From: Phoenix dactylifera | Lineage: Eukaryota; Streptophyta; Magnoliopsida; Arecales; Arecaceae | Direction: 5' to 3' | Assembly: GCF_009389715.1 (NCBI RefSeq) | Contig: NC_052393.1 | Span: 5,642,001-5,706,000, forward strand | DNA length: 64,000 bases | Part shown: positions 12,797 to 24,887 of the stretch, in pieces | Numbering within the stretch: position 1 is the first letter of the stretch | Layout: each line of letters begins with the position of its first letter | Notes under the pieces: generated by a model | Database searches by the model: none | Seen by the model: only the letters and a program-made list of their open reading frames with translations | Told to the model about the DNA's origin: nothing | Program-made: the position numbers and the translations under genes

Positions 12797-15147
12797 TACT
12801 CTCTCTATTGATATGCATGTTTCCACATTGTAGTTACAAAAATATTTGGTAAACAGTGCAAGAAACGAGGATAAACATCATGTTTGGTCGAATTCTATAT
12901 AAGAATTATCCAAAAGTAGGAATTATGTGTAGAAGTCTAGAAAATATGGCCTTCATAATAGTTGGAAAAAGGGTCTAGAATGCCCTGCAGAATCTAAGTG
13001 CCCAAATTTTTAAACTGGGTGAAGCAGCATCATATTTGCAAGAAAAATGAAAGAAGTGAGTCGAAAAGCAGAACTTGGAAAAAATTTTGATTGGTAGTTA
13101 TATTTAAGGGTTAAAAATTGTGTGATTTAGGAACTTTTTTTCCTTTATAATCGAAAATATCATGTATGTATCCGTAATATGTAAAGGAGCCTCCTTTGTA
13201 AGTGCTCATATACTTGCAAATCGGACTTATTAGAAAGCTACCTATAGGATGACTCACAAACTTGGGAAATCTTTCTATGGTGAGGTGTAAACTTGTGAAA
13301 TTGGAAAGAAAAACTGGTGATGATATTAGAGCCTAAAGAGCAATAATTTTTCTTCCTTATTCAAGTGGAAACATGTCAAAGAATCAGGTATTTAGGTCAG
13401 AAAAGGAACAAAGGCAGGGATGCTCATTTCTTACAGCAAGTCTAATCCTTGAAAGAAAGGCCACAATGTTTCATTCTTGTGGAGTTTCTGAAATAAAAGC
13501 TTGCTTACCCTGCTTAGCTATTCTGCTTGCGGCCAATTTTGGCGAAATGAGCACAAGGTGCTATAATGTATCTGCTTTTAGTGTTGTCAGTTGAGAAGGT
13601 GTCCAATTATCAGATCACATTTTGATCTTCTGTGATATTGGTCGAAGGTCTGATAATTGCAGAAAATTGCTCAGTGACACCAATTTGTGTATGGCATTTG
13701 ATCTTCTGTCATCACCAATGTATATAGGTATGAAACTTGGATCTTTTATGAGATTTTATGCACTTAGGACTGGGGAAAAGTGTCATATGTGATCAGCAAA
13801 GTTAAGCGAAAGAAATGAATGAAATAATGCCTTTTTACGTATGCTTTTCTAATGTCAAGAACAAGCAATCAGTTCAATAGACAATGTATCTCCAAGATAC
13901 TTAATGTTTAGGATTAGTGAGAAGGCATAGTGTGGAGGGGAGTCTTGGCTGAAGATATTACAGAATTAAGTGTGCTACTGTTCTCTAGAAAGTAAAAAAG
14001 AGCAAGTAGTTTGATAGTATATTAATCCATTGGAAAATTGATATCAACTAGGTCTTAAAGGTAGAGGAAGGCAAAAGAGTAAGTGTGGAGGAACAAATTT
14101 GTTGTGTGGGATGAATAAGGTGAGTGATTAACCAAATTACCTGCAATAGCAATTTATCTTATAGGGAAAATTCAAGGCAGAGAGGAAAATCAGAGGAAAC
14201 TAAATCAAAAATCCATAGGAAACCCTAGAGAGAGATGCAAATATTTAAGGAGGCTTCAGTGCTGAGAATTAGAAAAGTGGCATGCTTTTCTTCTTTTTTA
14301 TTTAAGAAATTCTTTTCTTGCCAACAAAAATAGGCACCAGGTGATGATATGTAGCATTAGGTGCAAGGTAAGAACATCTTCACCTGCTCATAGAAAATGA
14401 TAGAATTGAATGACTTGAAATCCTCAGTGCTAATACATTTTTGTTAAATTTTGAACTGCATTTTTGCTTCTTATCATTAATCTCTCTTTCATACTATCCA
14501 TTTTTAAACAATAATAAGCATTAGACAAATTACATGAAGTCAAGTATCTCTCTTGAAATACATTTACAAATTACATGAACATCCTAAATTTATTATTGCT
14601 GTCTTCTCCTTCCTGTCGTCACCTTTTGCCCTATGATTTTAATCATTAGTATCTTTAAGATAACCAGGTTTTGGTGAACCAGCTAGCGACATCGATGACA
14701 TCTCTTGGAATACCAAATCTACATATGCTTCTTCCTTGCCTAATTGTTCTGAAGGTTGTTATTTTGGGTCCATTGACTGAACACAATCCAAGTAGCCTCC
14801 TTGTCGCTTTAGTTGTTGTCACATACTCAGCCATTGTAACATGCACTTTTAACTACTGGGTCCTTTGACTAAGTAAGATTAACATATATCGTGTATATAT
14901 CTTATCTGCAGCACATATGCAAAGCTGGAATCTTCATGTTATATCAATCCTCTTTTCATGCTAATGGCAGTGGCAGCTGTCTTTTATGCAACAAAGAATC
15001 TACTTTACTGTGTTTTAGTGACTCTTAAAAAGAATTTACTGTGAAATGGCAAAAACCAGATAACCTGTGAGTTATGCAAGGCTATGTAGACCATCAGAAT
15101 TGTTCATTTAAACTTAAAGCATGCGAGTTTTATTTTTCCCATAAAGA
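12797..15147. other. No gene supported
   Basis: AT-rich DNA. A 73-codon plus frame at 13373-13594 and a 63-codon minus frame at 14655-14846 are the longest. The latter reads MAEYVTTTKATRRLLGL, faintly like the Copia RNase H 'AEY' region, and may be a decayed retroelement scrap. Nothing firmer is seen. Confidence 0.4.
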
Positions 15148-17340
15148 TCGCCGGGCACAACTGACCGCTCTAAGGACAGTTTAAAGTTTCAAGTCAATGG
15201 TAGTTTCAACCTCCAATTTTGATTTCAATGTTCGCTTTCTTTGCTCATGATTACAGCCTTTTTTTCCATATCGGCGGCTAGACTTCTGTTAGCATTTGTT
15301 AGATCTTTCATGTCAAACTCTGGCTCGATGTTGACTTCAAAATTTTCTTCTTCTATGCCTTTCATGTCATAGTTCTGTTCGCTACTAACATGCCAATCTA
15401 ACAAAAATGATAGCAAAGCAATATAACATTCATTGTTCATGTGGCTATAAAAGCTGTTGATTATCCTTGCTCTAACTGCAACATTCCAACTAATCTAACC
15501 ATGGAAGTACTTGTATGTGTCCTTGGTGCATACTGCAAGCCAGACATTGATTTCTTAATCCCATTTACCAACCATTGCTTTCCTAACCATTGGTCAATCC
15601 AGGACTACTTTTTTTCCTTCAATTGACCATGGAAGACTGAAACTTTTCACATCAAAATGTTAAAACTAACAAAGATAATTAAGAGAAACCTTACAAAACC
15701 ATGCTTTGTCGCCGTTGAGAGATTTGATCAAAATTGTCATCAAAATGTACTTCTTGCACATTTCCTGTGCACTTTTTGATCCCCAACTTTCTGTCCCCTT
15801 TCACATGTAAAGCTGGTGCCCCTTTTACCATACGTGGCTGAACAAAATTCTGAGGTTGCCTTTCTTTGTCATAGCACCAAGCTGCCCATCCTTGTTTTCT
15901 CCTGAATTTATATTTTCATTATCAAAAAAAACAAAAATGATATTAGAGATAATTGGTAGACATCTTGTAACCAATAATAAGCCTTCAACTTTGCTTATGT
16001 GCCCCATTAATTATAAGAAGCTTCTGGTTCATGATTCTACTCTTTCTAGGAACAGTAAATATTCCTACATGGTTCCCACAGGCAACTTAATAATGCATGG
16101 TCATTCTTGGTTAGTTCCTGACATTGTTGGGCTGCAGAGTCTCAAAATAATATGAGAAGCATGCATGCAGATTGGCGCATGCTATAAGGACATGATAGCA
16201 TGTTTCTACATTTTAGCTCTAAGCTTTATAAACAAAATTAATTGCTCTAGTATTTACTTTATATCCCTTATAGATCCAATCAGTATGTTACATACCAAAA
16301 CACAGATGACCACATGTTGACTACATAAACATTATTATACGCATGCATATCTGTGCATGCTGTATGACCATTTTTTAGGTGCTTTGAGCACTTGCTGTTA
16401 TGTAAAGGGGCATTCACTGCCCCTGCACCCATTTGCACTTCTTGCAACTAAGAGTTTTATTACTACGTTGGCAAGATACCTTGGCATATTAATAAAAGCG
16501 ACTCCCTCAGCAAGTATCCTTGACAGCTAGAGTTTTAACTGGCGTTTTAATTACCAAATGTTTACATCTTTCGTTGTATAAAGGGCCACACTGGAATACA
16601 TAGAGTATGCCAGTGACCTTAATCTTTCATTGCAACTCAGACCAAAAGTAATTGTTAATCTCATAGATCGACCAATTGATAGAACCGAGCCATGCTCTTG
16701 AGGTCAGCTTAAGACTTTTAATCTCACATTTGTATGATCATGTTTAATGGTGTTGGAACTGAGCCAGGTGGTCAATGAAATGAGTGTGGGATAAATAACT
16801 GGCGGCTTAACTACTGATCCAGATTCCTCCATAGCCATTGCTCTGCATTTGGTCTACCTCTATCAACAAAGAATGGACAGCTTTAATTCCTTCTGAGTCC
16901 TAACAGTCATCTGCTTCTGAGTTTCCTGATGGCTAGGCAATAATAACCAGTCATGCTGGCTTCTATTTTATATTTCTAACAGTAGGGATGAAGATTGCAC
17001 ATTAAATTATTGTTAGGTTTCTGAGGCTTTTCTTTCCATTGCTGTTAGTCACCATAGACATTTCAGTTCTGATTTTGGTGGCCTTGGTTCAGAGATTTCT
17101 TCAACATTTGTATATGGAGAGCCTTATAAACATTTATTATTACATCAAGGCTGAAACATTGGACTTCTCTACCTCAATTGGTAACAGCGCTGCTCACCTT
17201 GATGCTCGTTCAAACTACTTGAAGGAGCTCAAGGAATTTATTTGCTTGGGGTGAGTGGAAGAAGGGGAAATTGGGTTTCAGACGGACACGCAAAGAACAT
17301 AAGGAAGTTAATTTGAATAAAAAATTACACAAACTCTCTT

Positions 17341-17378
<38 letters not shown>

Positions 17379-17637
17379 GCCAATTCCACCTTAGCATTTA
17401 CAGTATTTTCTAGAATTTATATACATGAAAACTTGCTTTAGGTCTTAGAGGAATTAATTATACCAGAAGACAAATTCTTTTGTAGCTTAGTTGGAGATGA
17501 GGGACAGGGATCCTGAAGCAACATACAGGGCAGATGTGAAGAGGAATGATGAGGCCCTACAGCGACTGCAAAGCAAAGTGCAGGCTGCTGAATACGGGCA
17601 ACAGAGTTCAGAATGTACGTTGGGTGGGCCAATCACG
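15148..17637 (+). repeat. Segmental duplicate A of the 29.5-31.9 kb region
   Basis: From CGCCGGGCACAACTGACCGC at 15151 the sequence follows 29503 onward almost base for base, with scattered substitutions and small indels, until about 17635. The left flanks differ completely: AT-rich here, an OPT-gene start at 29.5 kb. It covers intron-like sequence plus the two coding-type modules of the unknown family (17.04-17.25 and 17.50-17.63 kb). Confidence 0.88.
17039..17254 (+). CDS. Upstream module (possible exon) of the unknown family, copy A1
   Basis: Open frame with a hydrophobic first half (IDISVLILVALVQRFL) and a helix-like second half (AETLDFSTSIGNSAAHLDAR, then YLKELKEFICLG), ending at a GGG|GTGAGT donor-like site. 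Copies occur at about 18140-18350, at 20467-20664 (minus) and at 31360-31563. Differences between open copies include an 18-bp and a 30-bp indel, both multiples of three. The frame does not join the downstream module in phase across the obvious splice sites, so its coding status is uncertain. The first codon of the frame is TTG, so a true start is not defined. Family not recognised. Confidence 0.35.
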   Translation: MLLVTIDISVLILVALVQRFLQHLYMESLINIYYYIKAETLDFSTSIGNSAAHLDARSNYLKELKEFICLG

Positions 17638-17664
17638 CCCTCAGCAAGTATACTTGACAGCTAG
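17497..17664 (+). pseudogene. Unknown-family downstream module, copy A1, truncated
   Basis: ATG at 17497 after an acceptor-like TTTTGTAG. It reads MRDRDPEATYRADVKRNDEA and continues as in copy B1 to SSECTLGGP. It then runs through the tandem-duplication junction into former intron and stops at 17664 (55 codons). The glutamine-rich repeat tail of B1 is missing. Confidence 0.7.
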
Positions 17665-18579
17665 ATTTTTAACTGGCATTTTAATTACCAAATGTTTACA
17701 TCTTTCATTGTATAAAGGGCCGCACTGGAATACACATAGTATGCTAGTGACCTTAATCTTTCATTGCAACTCAGACCAAAAGCAATTGTTAATCTCATAG
17801 ATTGACCAATTGATAGAATTGAGCCATGCTCTTGAGGTCTGCTTAAGACTTTTAATCTCACGTTTGTATAATCATGTTTAATGGTGTTGGAGCTGAGCCA
17901 GGTGGTCAATGAAATGAGTGTGGGATAAATAACTGGCGGCTTAACTACTGATCCAGATTCCTCCATAGTCATTGCTCTGCTTTTGGTCTGCCTCTATCAA
18001 CAAAGAATGGATAGAGTCCTAACAGTCATTTGCTTTTGAGTTTCCTGATGGCTAGGCAATAAAAACTAGTCATGCTGGCTTCTATTTTATATTTCTAACA
18101 GTAAGAATGAAGATTCCTCATTAAATTATTCTTAGGCTTCTGAAGCTCTTCTTTCCATTGCTGTTAGTTGTCATAGACATTTCAGTTCTGATTTTGTTGG
18201 CCTTGGTTCAGAGCTTTCTTCACCTTTTGTATTGAGAACCTTGTAAAGGCTGAAACATATGACTTCTCTGCCTCAATTGGTAAAAGTGCTGCTCACCTTG
18301 ATGCTGGTTCAAACTACTTAAAGGAGCTCAAGGAATTTATTTGTTTGGGGTGAGTGGGAGAAGAGGAAATTGGGTTTCAGATTGACGGACAAAGAACATA
18401 AGGAAGTTAATTTGAAGAAAAAATTAATCTCTCTCTCTCAGACACACACACACACACACATTCCAACTCTACCTTAGCATTTACAGTGTTTTCTAGAATT
18501 TATGTATATGAAAACTTACTTTAGGTCTTAGAGGAATTAATTATATTGGAAGACAAATTCTTTTGCAGGTTAGCTGGAG

Positions 18580-19066
18580 ATGAGGGACAGCGATCCTGAA
18601 GTAACATACAGGGCAGATGTGAGGAGGAATGATGAGGCCCTACAGCAAAGACAAAGAAAACTGCAGGCTACTGAATATTCGAGGTTGCTTCGGCAGGAAT
18701 ACGAGCAGCAGAGTTTAAAAATATATGTTGGGTGGGCCATGCTCGCAGAGCATTCAACAGCAGCAATCTGCATTCCGACTAGGATCATGGCCTGAAGAGC
18801 AGCAGCACTTACAATACGTGGTGCGTGGACCAGAGTTGCAACCTGATGAGCAGCAGTACCTAGAAACTTTTCTTCTGATCCAACCTAATGGCCTGAGGAG
18901 CAGCAGCACTTACAATACGCGGTGCCTGGATCAGAGTTGCAACCTGGTGAGCAGCAGTACCCAGCAAACTTCTCTTCTGATCCAACCTCATGGCCTGAAG
19001 AGTAGCAACACTTACAATACATGGTGCCTGGACCAGACTTGCAACCTGGTGAGCAGCAGTACCTAG
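18580..19066 (+). pseudogene. Unknown-family member A2, broken
   Basis: ATG at 18580 opens MRDSDPEVTYRADVRRNDEA..EYSRLLRQEYEQQS. An indel near 18715-18725 (AAAAATATATG) shifts the frame. A second frame from about 18725 reads the correct repeat sequence (PEEQQHLQYVVRGPELQPDE). A 1-bp deletion at about 18868 then makes the first repeat unit 101 bp and shifts the frame again, so the rest of the array is out of frame. Compared with B1, A2 keeps an extra SRLLRQEYEQ segment, so A2 or a sister copy, not B1, holds the fuller version of this part. Confidence 0.7.
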
Positions 19067-19419
19067 CATACTTCCCTCCTGATCCAACCTAATAGTCTGG
19101 GGAGCAGCAGCACTTACAATACGTGGTGCTTGGACCAGAGTTGCAAGTTGATGAGCAGCAGTATCCAGCAAACTTTTCTTCTGATCCAACCTCATAGCCT
19201 AGGAAGTAGCACCACTTACAATACGTGGTGCCTGGACTAGAGTTGCAACCTGATGAGCAACAGTACCCAGCAAACTTTCCTTCTGATCAAATCTCATGGC
19301 CTGGGGAGCAGTAGCATTTGCAATACGTTGTGAATGGACCAGACTTGCAACCTGGTGAGCAGCAGTACTCAGCATACTTTCCTTCTAATCCAACCTCATG
19401 GCTTGGTGAACAGCCAATC
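18791..19419 (+). repeat. 102-bp coding-type minisatellite, six units, plus arm
   Basis: Unit starts are at 18791, 18892, 18994, 19096, 19198, 19300 and a partial unit at 19402. Spacing is 101 bp once and 102 bp otherwise. Each unit encodes, in the family's frame, 34 residues of the type EQQHLQYVVPGP-LQPGEQQ, then YPANFSSDPTSWP. Intact copy B1 has only about two and a half units, so the array has expanded here. Confidence 0.9.
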
Positions 19420-19424
19420 TTGCT

Positions 19425-20050
19425 AGGCCATGAGGTTGGATCAGAAAAAAAGTTTGCTGGATACTGCTGCTCATCAGGTTGCAATTCTGGTCCAAGCACC
19501 ACGTATTATAAGTGCTGTTGCTCCCTAGGCCATGAGGTTAGATCAGAAAAAAAGTTTAATGGGTACTGCTGCTCACCAGATTGCAACTTTAATCCAGGCA
19601 CCACGTATTGTAAGTGCTGCTACTCCCTAGGTCATGAGGTTGGATCAGAATAGATGTTTGATGGATATTGCTGCTCACCAGGTTGCAATTCTGGTCCAAG
19701 CACCACGTATTGTAAGTGCTGCTGCTCCCCAGGCCATGAGGTTGGATCAGAATGAAAGTTTGTTGGATACTGCTGCTCACCAGGTTGCAAGTCTGGTCCC
19801 GGCACCACATATTGTAAGTGCTGTTGGTCCCCAGACCATGAGGTTGGATTAGAAGGAAAGTTTGCTGGGTACTGCTACTCACCAGGTTGCAACTCTGGTC
19901 GAGGCACCACGTATTATAAGTGCTGCTGCTCCTCAGGCCATGAGGTTAGATCAAAAAAAAAGTTTGTTGGGTACTGCTGCTCACTATGTTGCAACTTTGG
20001 TCCAAATACCACGTATTGTAAGTGCTGCTGCTCCCCAGGCTGTGATTCTG
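19425..20050 (-). repeat. 102-bp minisatellite, six units, inverted arm
   Basis: The same unit on the minus strand. The landmark 'aggccatgagg' (or a close variant) recurs at 19425, 19527, 19629, 19731, 19833, 19935 and 20037, exactly 102 bp apart. Together with the plus-strand array it forms the centre of a long inverted repeat with almost no spacer. Confidence 0.9.
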
Positions 20051-20120
20051 GTCGGAATGCAGTTTGCTGCTGCTGATTGCTCTGCAAGCATGGCCCACCG
20101 AACGTACATTCTGAACTCTG

Positions 20121-20249
20121 CTACCCGTATTCCTGGCGAAGCAACCTCGAATATTCAGTAGCCTGCAGTTTCTTTTGCATTCGCTGTAGGGCCTCATCAT
20201 TCCTCCTCACATCTGTCCTGTATGTTGCTTCACGATCTCTGTCCCTCAT
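20121..20249 (-). pseudogene. Unknown-family member A3 (inverted), stop after 42 codons
   Basis: ATG at 20249 on minus reads MRDRDREATYRTDVRRNDEA..SRLLRQEYG, then TAG at 20123-20121, where A2 has CAG. Beyond the stop the family frame continues as QQSSECTFGGPCLQSNQQQQ and into repeat units. One substitution therefore accounts for the truncation. Confidence 0.7.
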
Positions 20250-20466
20250 CTCCAGCCAACCTGCAAAAGAATTTGTCTTCCAATATAATTAATTCCTCTA
20301 AGACCTAAAACAAGTTTTCATGTACATAAATTCTAAAAAACACTGTAAATGCTAAGGTGGAGTTGGAATGCGTGAGAGAGAGAGAGAGAGAGTAATTTTT
20401 TCCTTCAAATTAACTTCCTTATGTTCTCTGTCTATCCATCTGAAACCCAATTTCCCCTTCTTGTAC

Positions 20467-20664
20467 TCACCCCAAGCAAATAAATTTCTTGAGCTCCTTC
20501 AAGTAGTTTGAACCAGCATCAAGGTGAGCAGCGTTTTTACCAATTGAGGCAGAGAAGTCCAATGTTTCAGCTTTTACAAGGTTCTCAATATACAAAAGAT
20601 GAAGAAAGCTCTGAACCAAGGCCAACAAAAACAGAACTGGAATGTCTATGGCAACTAACAGCAA
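20467..20664 (-). CDS. Upstream module of the unknown family, copy A3
   Basis: Minus-strand open frame matching the module at 17039-17254: a hydrophobic stretch, then AETLDFSASIGKNAAHLDAG and YLKELKKFICLG, followed by a GGGGTGAGT donor-like site. It lacks the 18-bp segment found in A1 and B1. Coding status uncertain, as for A1. Confidence 0.33.
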   Translation of the reverse strand: MLLVAIDIPVLFLLALVQSFLHLLYIENLVKAETLDFSASIGKNAAHLDAGSNYLKELKKFICLG

Positions 20665-20775
20665 TGGAAAGAAGAGCTTCCAAAGTCTAAGAATAATTTA
20701 ATGAGCAATCTTCATCCCTACTGTCAGAAATATAAAATAGAAGCCAGCACGACTAGTTATATTTCCTAGCCATCA

Positions 20776-22370
20776 GCATCAACCATGAGCCTAGCACGCC
20801 ATCCGCATGTGCCAGGCTCGCAGGTTGATCAACTCGAAGGAGGTCACCAGGATGGACCATGAGCTTCCCTTTTTTTTCGGTGCATCCCATAGAAGGATTG
20901 TCGGTAGATGACAGCCTGTGACAAAAGGAACACATACAATAGATAGAGAAAATAGAAGTTAAAGACCACAATGGTAGTCGAGCATGAGCTTCTTTGCTGA
21001 GCTGCTCAAGAGCTAGAGCTGGCTGCCTACTGAGCCATTCCATCTCCAAAATATTCTTCTAATTCAATTCATTCATTTAGGCTCCCTTTTGCAGCTGTCC
21101 TTTGTGGTTATCAACAGTCTGTAGCCAACCATTTGACATGTCTTAGTTCAGGCTTGTTGCATGACAGAAGTTGCTGTAAAGTGTGTAGCATCTATCTCTA
21201 CCTTTCTCCATGGTGAGTGAAAATAAAGCTTTTTATCTCTAAATCATTCTTTTCGCATTTCCGCTGATTTATCCGATCCCTGCGATGTCAGTTGTCTGTG
21301 GCAATTTGGCATGTCTTATTTTTATCTTTTGTGAAACCTTTTTAACTTTTTCATTTGGTTGGTACACGAAACAACATATGTGATTTCTCTATGAAGCAAT
21401 GCCTTTTTTTTAGAACAATGGTGTAAGATCTGGATATGTACAGTGAGGACTGAGAAATCCATGTATATTATTAAGGTTGCAAACATAGCTAGGGATGAGA
21501 AATCCATGCTCTAATATGAGTTCTAATAAAGCTCATCTTTCTGTACCCCAGAAGAAGCTCACACTTCCATACCAAAAAAGAAGCTTACCTTTTCTTAGAT
21601 CCATATGGGATAGTTATCATCATAACTGGAAAGTTAGAACTATTTCATCACCACTGAATAAGATTTTATATGTCTAAACTATGTAGAAACTCTTAAATCC
21701 TTTTACCTCTCTTCTCATATCTTGAATCCCTTTTTAATTCATGGCATATGGATTGTTTGGACTTTTGGGATCATGAAGCAAGGGCTTTGGGGAATGGAAA
21801 CTTAGATCACCTGATCTTTTATGTCACCATTTAATTCACCAGCAAAATTCAATAATACAAATATTCCCAGTTATTTGACTTCTCCAAATAGGTCTTTGAC
21901 ATTTATGATATTTCTTCTTTTTTTTTCTTTTGCTAAAGTAGTATTCAAATTTCATGAATTTTCAGATCACCCTGCTGCATACACCATCTTCCGTAATATA
22001 GAATTGAGAAATTTGATTGATTTATCCCCCAAAGTCTCAACTTATTCGTGAATAACCTGAATAATCCTTCAGAAAGAACTTCTCAATATATTTATTCCAT
22101 CATACTCCGATTTATCTTTATCTCTGTTGTACATACTTAAAAAACTTCATTTCTAATAAGGACTGGGTGGCTCTGTGCCTCCCTTATCATCAATATATTT
22201 ATTTCATCATAAAAAAAAAACACTGGAATAAGAGAGGTTACAGGATGAAATATCAGAAAAGTCTAGTACTCACTTGTTCCTTTTAACCCAATCAAAGTGG
22301 TATTTCTACCCCTTACTCCTATTCAGATGTTTCGATAAAACTATCTTGGAAGCCAGCAAAGCCTAAAGAT
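20776..22370. other. No gene supported
   Basis: The longest frames are 98 codons (minus, 20753-21049) and 76 codons (plus, 21821-22051), without recognisable motifs. AT-rich, with no element ends found. Confidence 0.45.
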
Positions 22371-22545
22371 ATGGATTCCGAGATCGGCTCGGCCTTCAGC
22401 GGAGTCCGAGGTCGGCATGGCCTCTACCGAAGTTGGCCTGGCTCTTAGCGGGACCGAGGCCTAGCCTGCTCGGCTTTGAGGTCTGCTCGGCAGGAATTGA
22501 GTGGTTCCGTGCTGGAGTAGGACGATCTATTTTGCCTCCCATCAG
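22371..22545. mobile_element. LTR fragment related to the solo LTR at 27.6-28.5 kb
   Basis: A GC-rich island of 'gaggtcggc'-type repeats ends in GACGATCTATTTTGCCTCCC followed by ATCA. The same ending occurs at 28501-28524 and, in a variant, at 41080-41102. It is probably the 3' part of the same LTR family; the 5' part is not visible. Confidence 0.6.
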
Positions 22546-23999
22546 ACACCTCCACGTCTTAATGATCAGATTAGGGGGACAAACACAAAGCATTCTGGGC
22601 AATCATGCATCCTCATGATAAATAAGTCATTTGATCAAGGATAGAGATGCAACACAACTCAAGCAACCATGATAACAACTTCCTTGATACTTGAACCCAA
22701 ATGAAGCCAAAAAGAAGCACAAACAGGACCCAACCAGTAGTGAAACAACAAATGCAAGGACTACTGAGTTCAGGATAGAAGAGTTAAAGGATACAGCACA
22801 TACTACCAGACCCATAAAACCGCACATCTTACCTTACCCGCGACATAATTTCTGAATCAGCTGCTGTTGTTGCCGTTCGCTTTGTTTCTTTTTCTGCATA
22901 GAAGATCATCTACAACATAAGCAGCAATTGATGTGATGCTTGCTCTTGCACTATCATTTAGTTCTTTGCCGATGTTCTTCACCTTGGTAAGAATCATAAC
23001 ATTATACTACACTTGATTCCAAGGCTCGGAATCTCGGCACTGGATTTCGTACCGGTTCCATTCTATTGCAGTGTTAGTATGCAGTACGCTACGAAATATC
23101 GAGGTATATTAAGTATTGGTATAATACGAGACTGTGTACTAGTATGGTATGGTACGGTATCGACCGTTATGGCAAGCTTTGCTTGATACTAATGGTTGAT
23201 CATAGGTTATGGTTAACCATTATTTGTTTAATGAATTATAGGTTGGTGAAACTTGGTGATTTACAAATCCTACAGCTTTTCACTGCAAGTACTGGAAATC
23301 GTGGGCTAGCTCGAATAGGCTTGATCACACCTGACAAGAGTTAGACCTGGTTCATATCTCGGGTTCAGACCCATGGGCCATGCACGATCCAAAGACTTAA
23401 ACCAGATTCCAACTCGATCATCTTGGACCTAAAGCCAGTGCAGGTCTGAATTGAGTTGCGCTGGACAAGATTCCATGTGCTCATGCTGCAGCTTCCATTG
23501 ATTATTAACTGAGTGCAGTTCATGCCATCAGGTAGAGAAACGAAAAGATTCTGGTGTCAATCTAAGTAAATTAAGGGTTCTCGAACCCCGTCTCCCCCGC
23601 CATTGAGTGTTTGGTGCAAGCCATGAGATCATGGCAGAATTGAGATTGATGCAGGAATTTGAGAGTGTTGACATAACCACCATATCCCTGTTACAACTCT
23701 TAAAATCTGTCATCAACCACAAGCAGAATTGCCATGGAAATAAACATTTCCACTATTACTTTATAGGATGATGAATGTCTACAGATTGTTTTGAGTTTTT
23801 AGTGTTCTAGGAAAATTAACTTTATACGATCGCTTTACAACTTATTCTACAAGTTCTGATTCTCAAAGTTGAGAACGTTTGTTTGCAATATACTCTCAGC
23901 CAAAGTCAGAAGATGTTTAGTAAGAGAAATTCTATTTTTTTTTCTTTTTTTTCAAAAAAAAAGAAAAAACTTAGAAACCATGGATTCATGGATGGCACT
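22546..23999. other. Intergenic with a TACGGTA-rich patch
   Basis: About 23035-23165 is built of short 'ggtacggta', 'gtatggtacg' and 'taccggttcc' motifs on both strands, typical of small foldback elements in plants. I could not fix ends or a target duplication. No gene seen. Confidence 0.35.
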
Positions 24000-24400
24000 T
24001 AATGTTGATGGTATCTATTTAAAAGAACCACAATAGATTAGATCTTGAGCTAGGTCCTTTGACTCAGACTTCTACTTATCACGCACTATAGATCTATTGG
24101 TCTTTATGCAATCAGTGCCATTTAAAGGCTTTGCGTTTAGTACCATTGATTTTTAATGAGAATTTTATTAGGGTTAACCCAAACCGCTAGTCGCGGCATA
24201 TACGATAATTCTCACATAGATAAATCCTCCAAAAATTTTATGACCTAATACTCTGCAGATTTTCTGTTTTGGACTCTTTAAAAATATAACCCAACCATTC
24301 CAATTTATTTTTGTTGCTGATAAGAGTGCTCATCATAGAGATAGAAGGATATATACTCCGAAAAATGTGCTCTGACACGATCAATCAAACAGCTTCTAAA
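24000..24400 (-). mobile_element. Copia-type 3' non-coding fragment, inverted
   Basis: The reverse complement matches, with many substitutions, the 35400-35800 region that lies between RNase H and the 3' LTR of the Copia remnant. Shared landmarks are GATCGTGTCAGAGCA-like, CTGCAGGGTATTA-like and GGTTTGGGTTAACCCTAATA. No coding part or LTR is attached here. Confidence 0.65.
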
Positions 24401-24850
24401 CTTCCACTATGGGATCTCCAACTACAGAAGTTGGGTATCCACTATTGGTGACCAAATAGCGAGCTTAAGCTCCTTTCCTCTCGATGATTCTAAAACTCCA
24501 CTTCTAGATAAATTTTTAATTAATTGATTTGCTAAGTTTTTTTCAGCCTTGACAAATTTCAAGAAAATAATATTTTTTTTTTTTTGGGAAACTCTACTAC
24601 ATATTGCAACTGTCCCTGGTTTTTGTTTTGGACCTTTCTGGTTTGATTCATTGTTCTGTTCCCAATAAAAGGATCATTCCACCGTATACACAAAACTGCG
24701 GTACTCGTTGTCAGCCGAGTGCTTGGCTTTTTTTTTTAGATTATCCGATTAGTCCCATATCGAAAATAATTTTTAAATTAGTTGTATTAAGATGGGATGT
24801 TTTCACCATACTGTCGTGCTCCAAAATCAGGCCTAAAAGTACCTCTTTTT

Positions 24851-24887
<37 letters not shown>

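Larger units (their letters stand above)
16504..18740 (+). repeat. Tandem duplication, 1.13-kb units A1 and A2
   Basis: Unit A1 begins at 16504 and A2 at 17638, both with CCCTCAGCAAGTAT. The unit is 1134 bp. The junction sits inside the coding-type module of A1 (after TGGGTGGGCCA), so A1 is cut off there while A2 continues into the 102-bp repeat array. A1 and A2 differ by many substitutions, an 18-bp indel (present at 17.13 kb, absent at 18.25 kb) and a 2-bp deletion in A2. Confidence 0.85.
18043..20775. repeat. Large palindrome, arms about 1.36 kb, centre near 19420
   Basis: The left arm (from CTGATGGCTAGG at about 18043) and the right arm (its complement ending near 20775) match in the same order through intron-like sequence, the LDFSASIG module, a CT/CA microsatellite, the MRDR module and six 102-bp units. 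The centre lies between GAACAGCCAATCTTGC and TAGGCCATGAGG at about 19420. Arms differ by point changes and small indels, so it is not an assembly mirror of identical sequence. Confidence 0.88.

Noticed and set aside
15225..15440. 71-codon minus-strand frame, with a copy at 29597-29791
   Set aside because: Preserved mainly because the segment was duplicated recently. The copies end in different frames and no splice partners were found. Kept only as a possibility.
17685..17972. 95-codon minus frame, also seen at 30840-31178
   Set aside because: Open in A2 and B but interrupted by a stop in A1 (16540-16850). No recognised domain; probably fortuitous within intron-like sequence.
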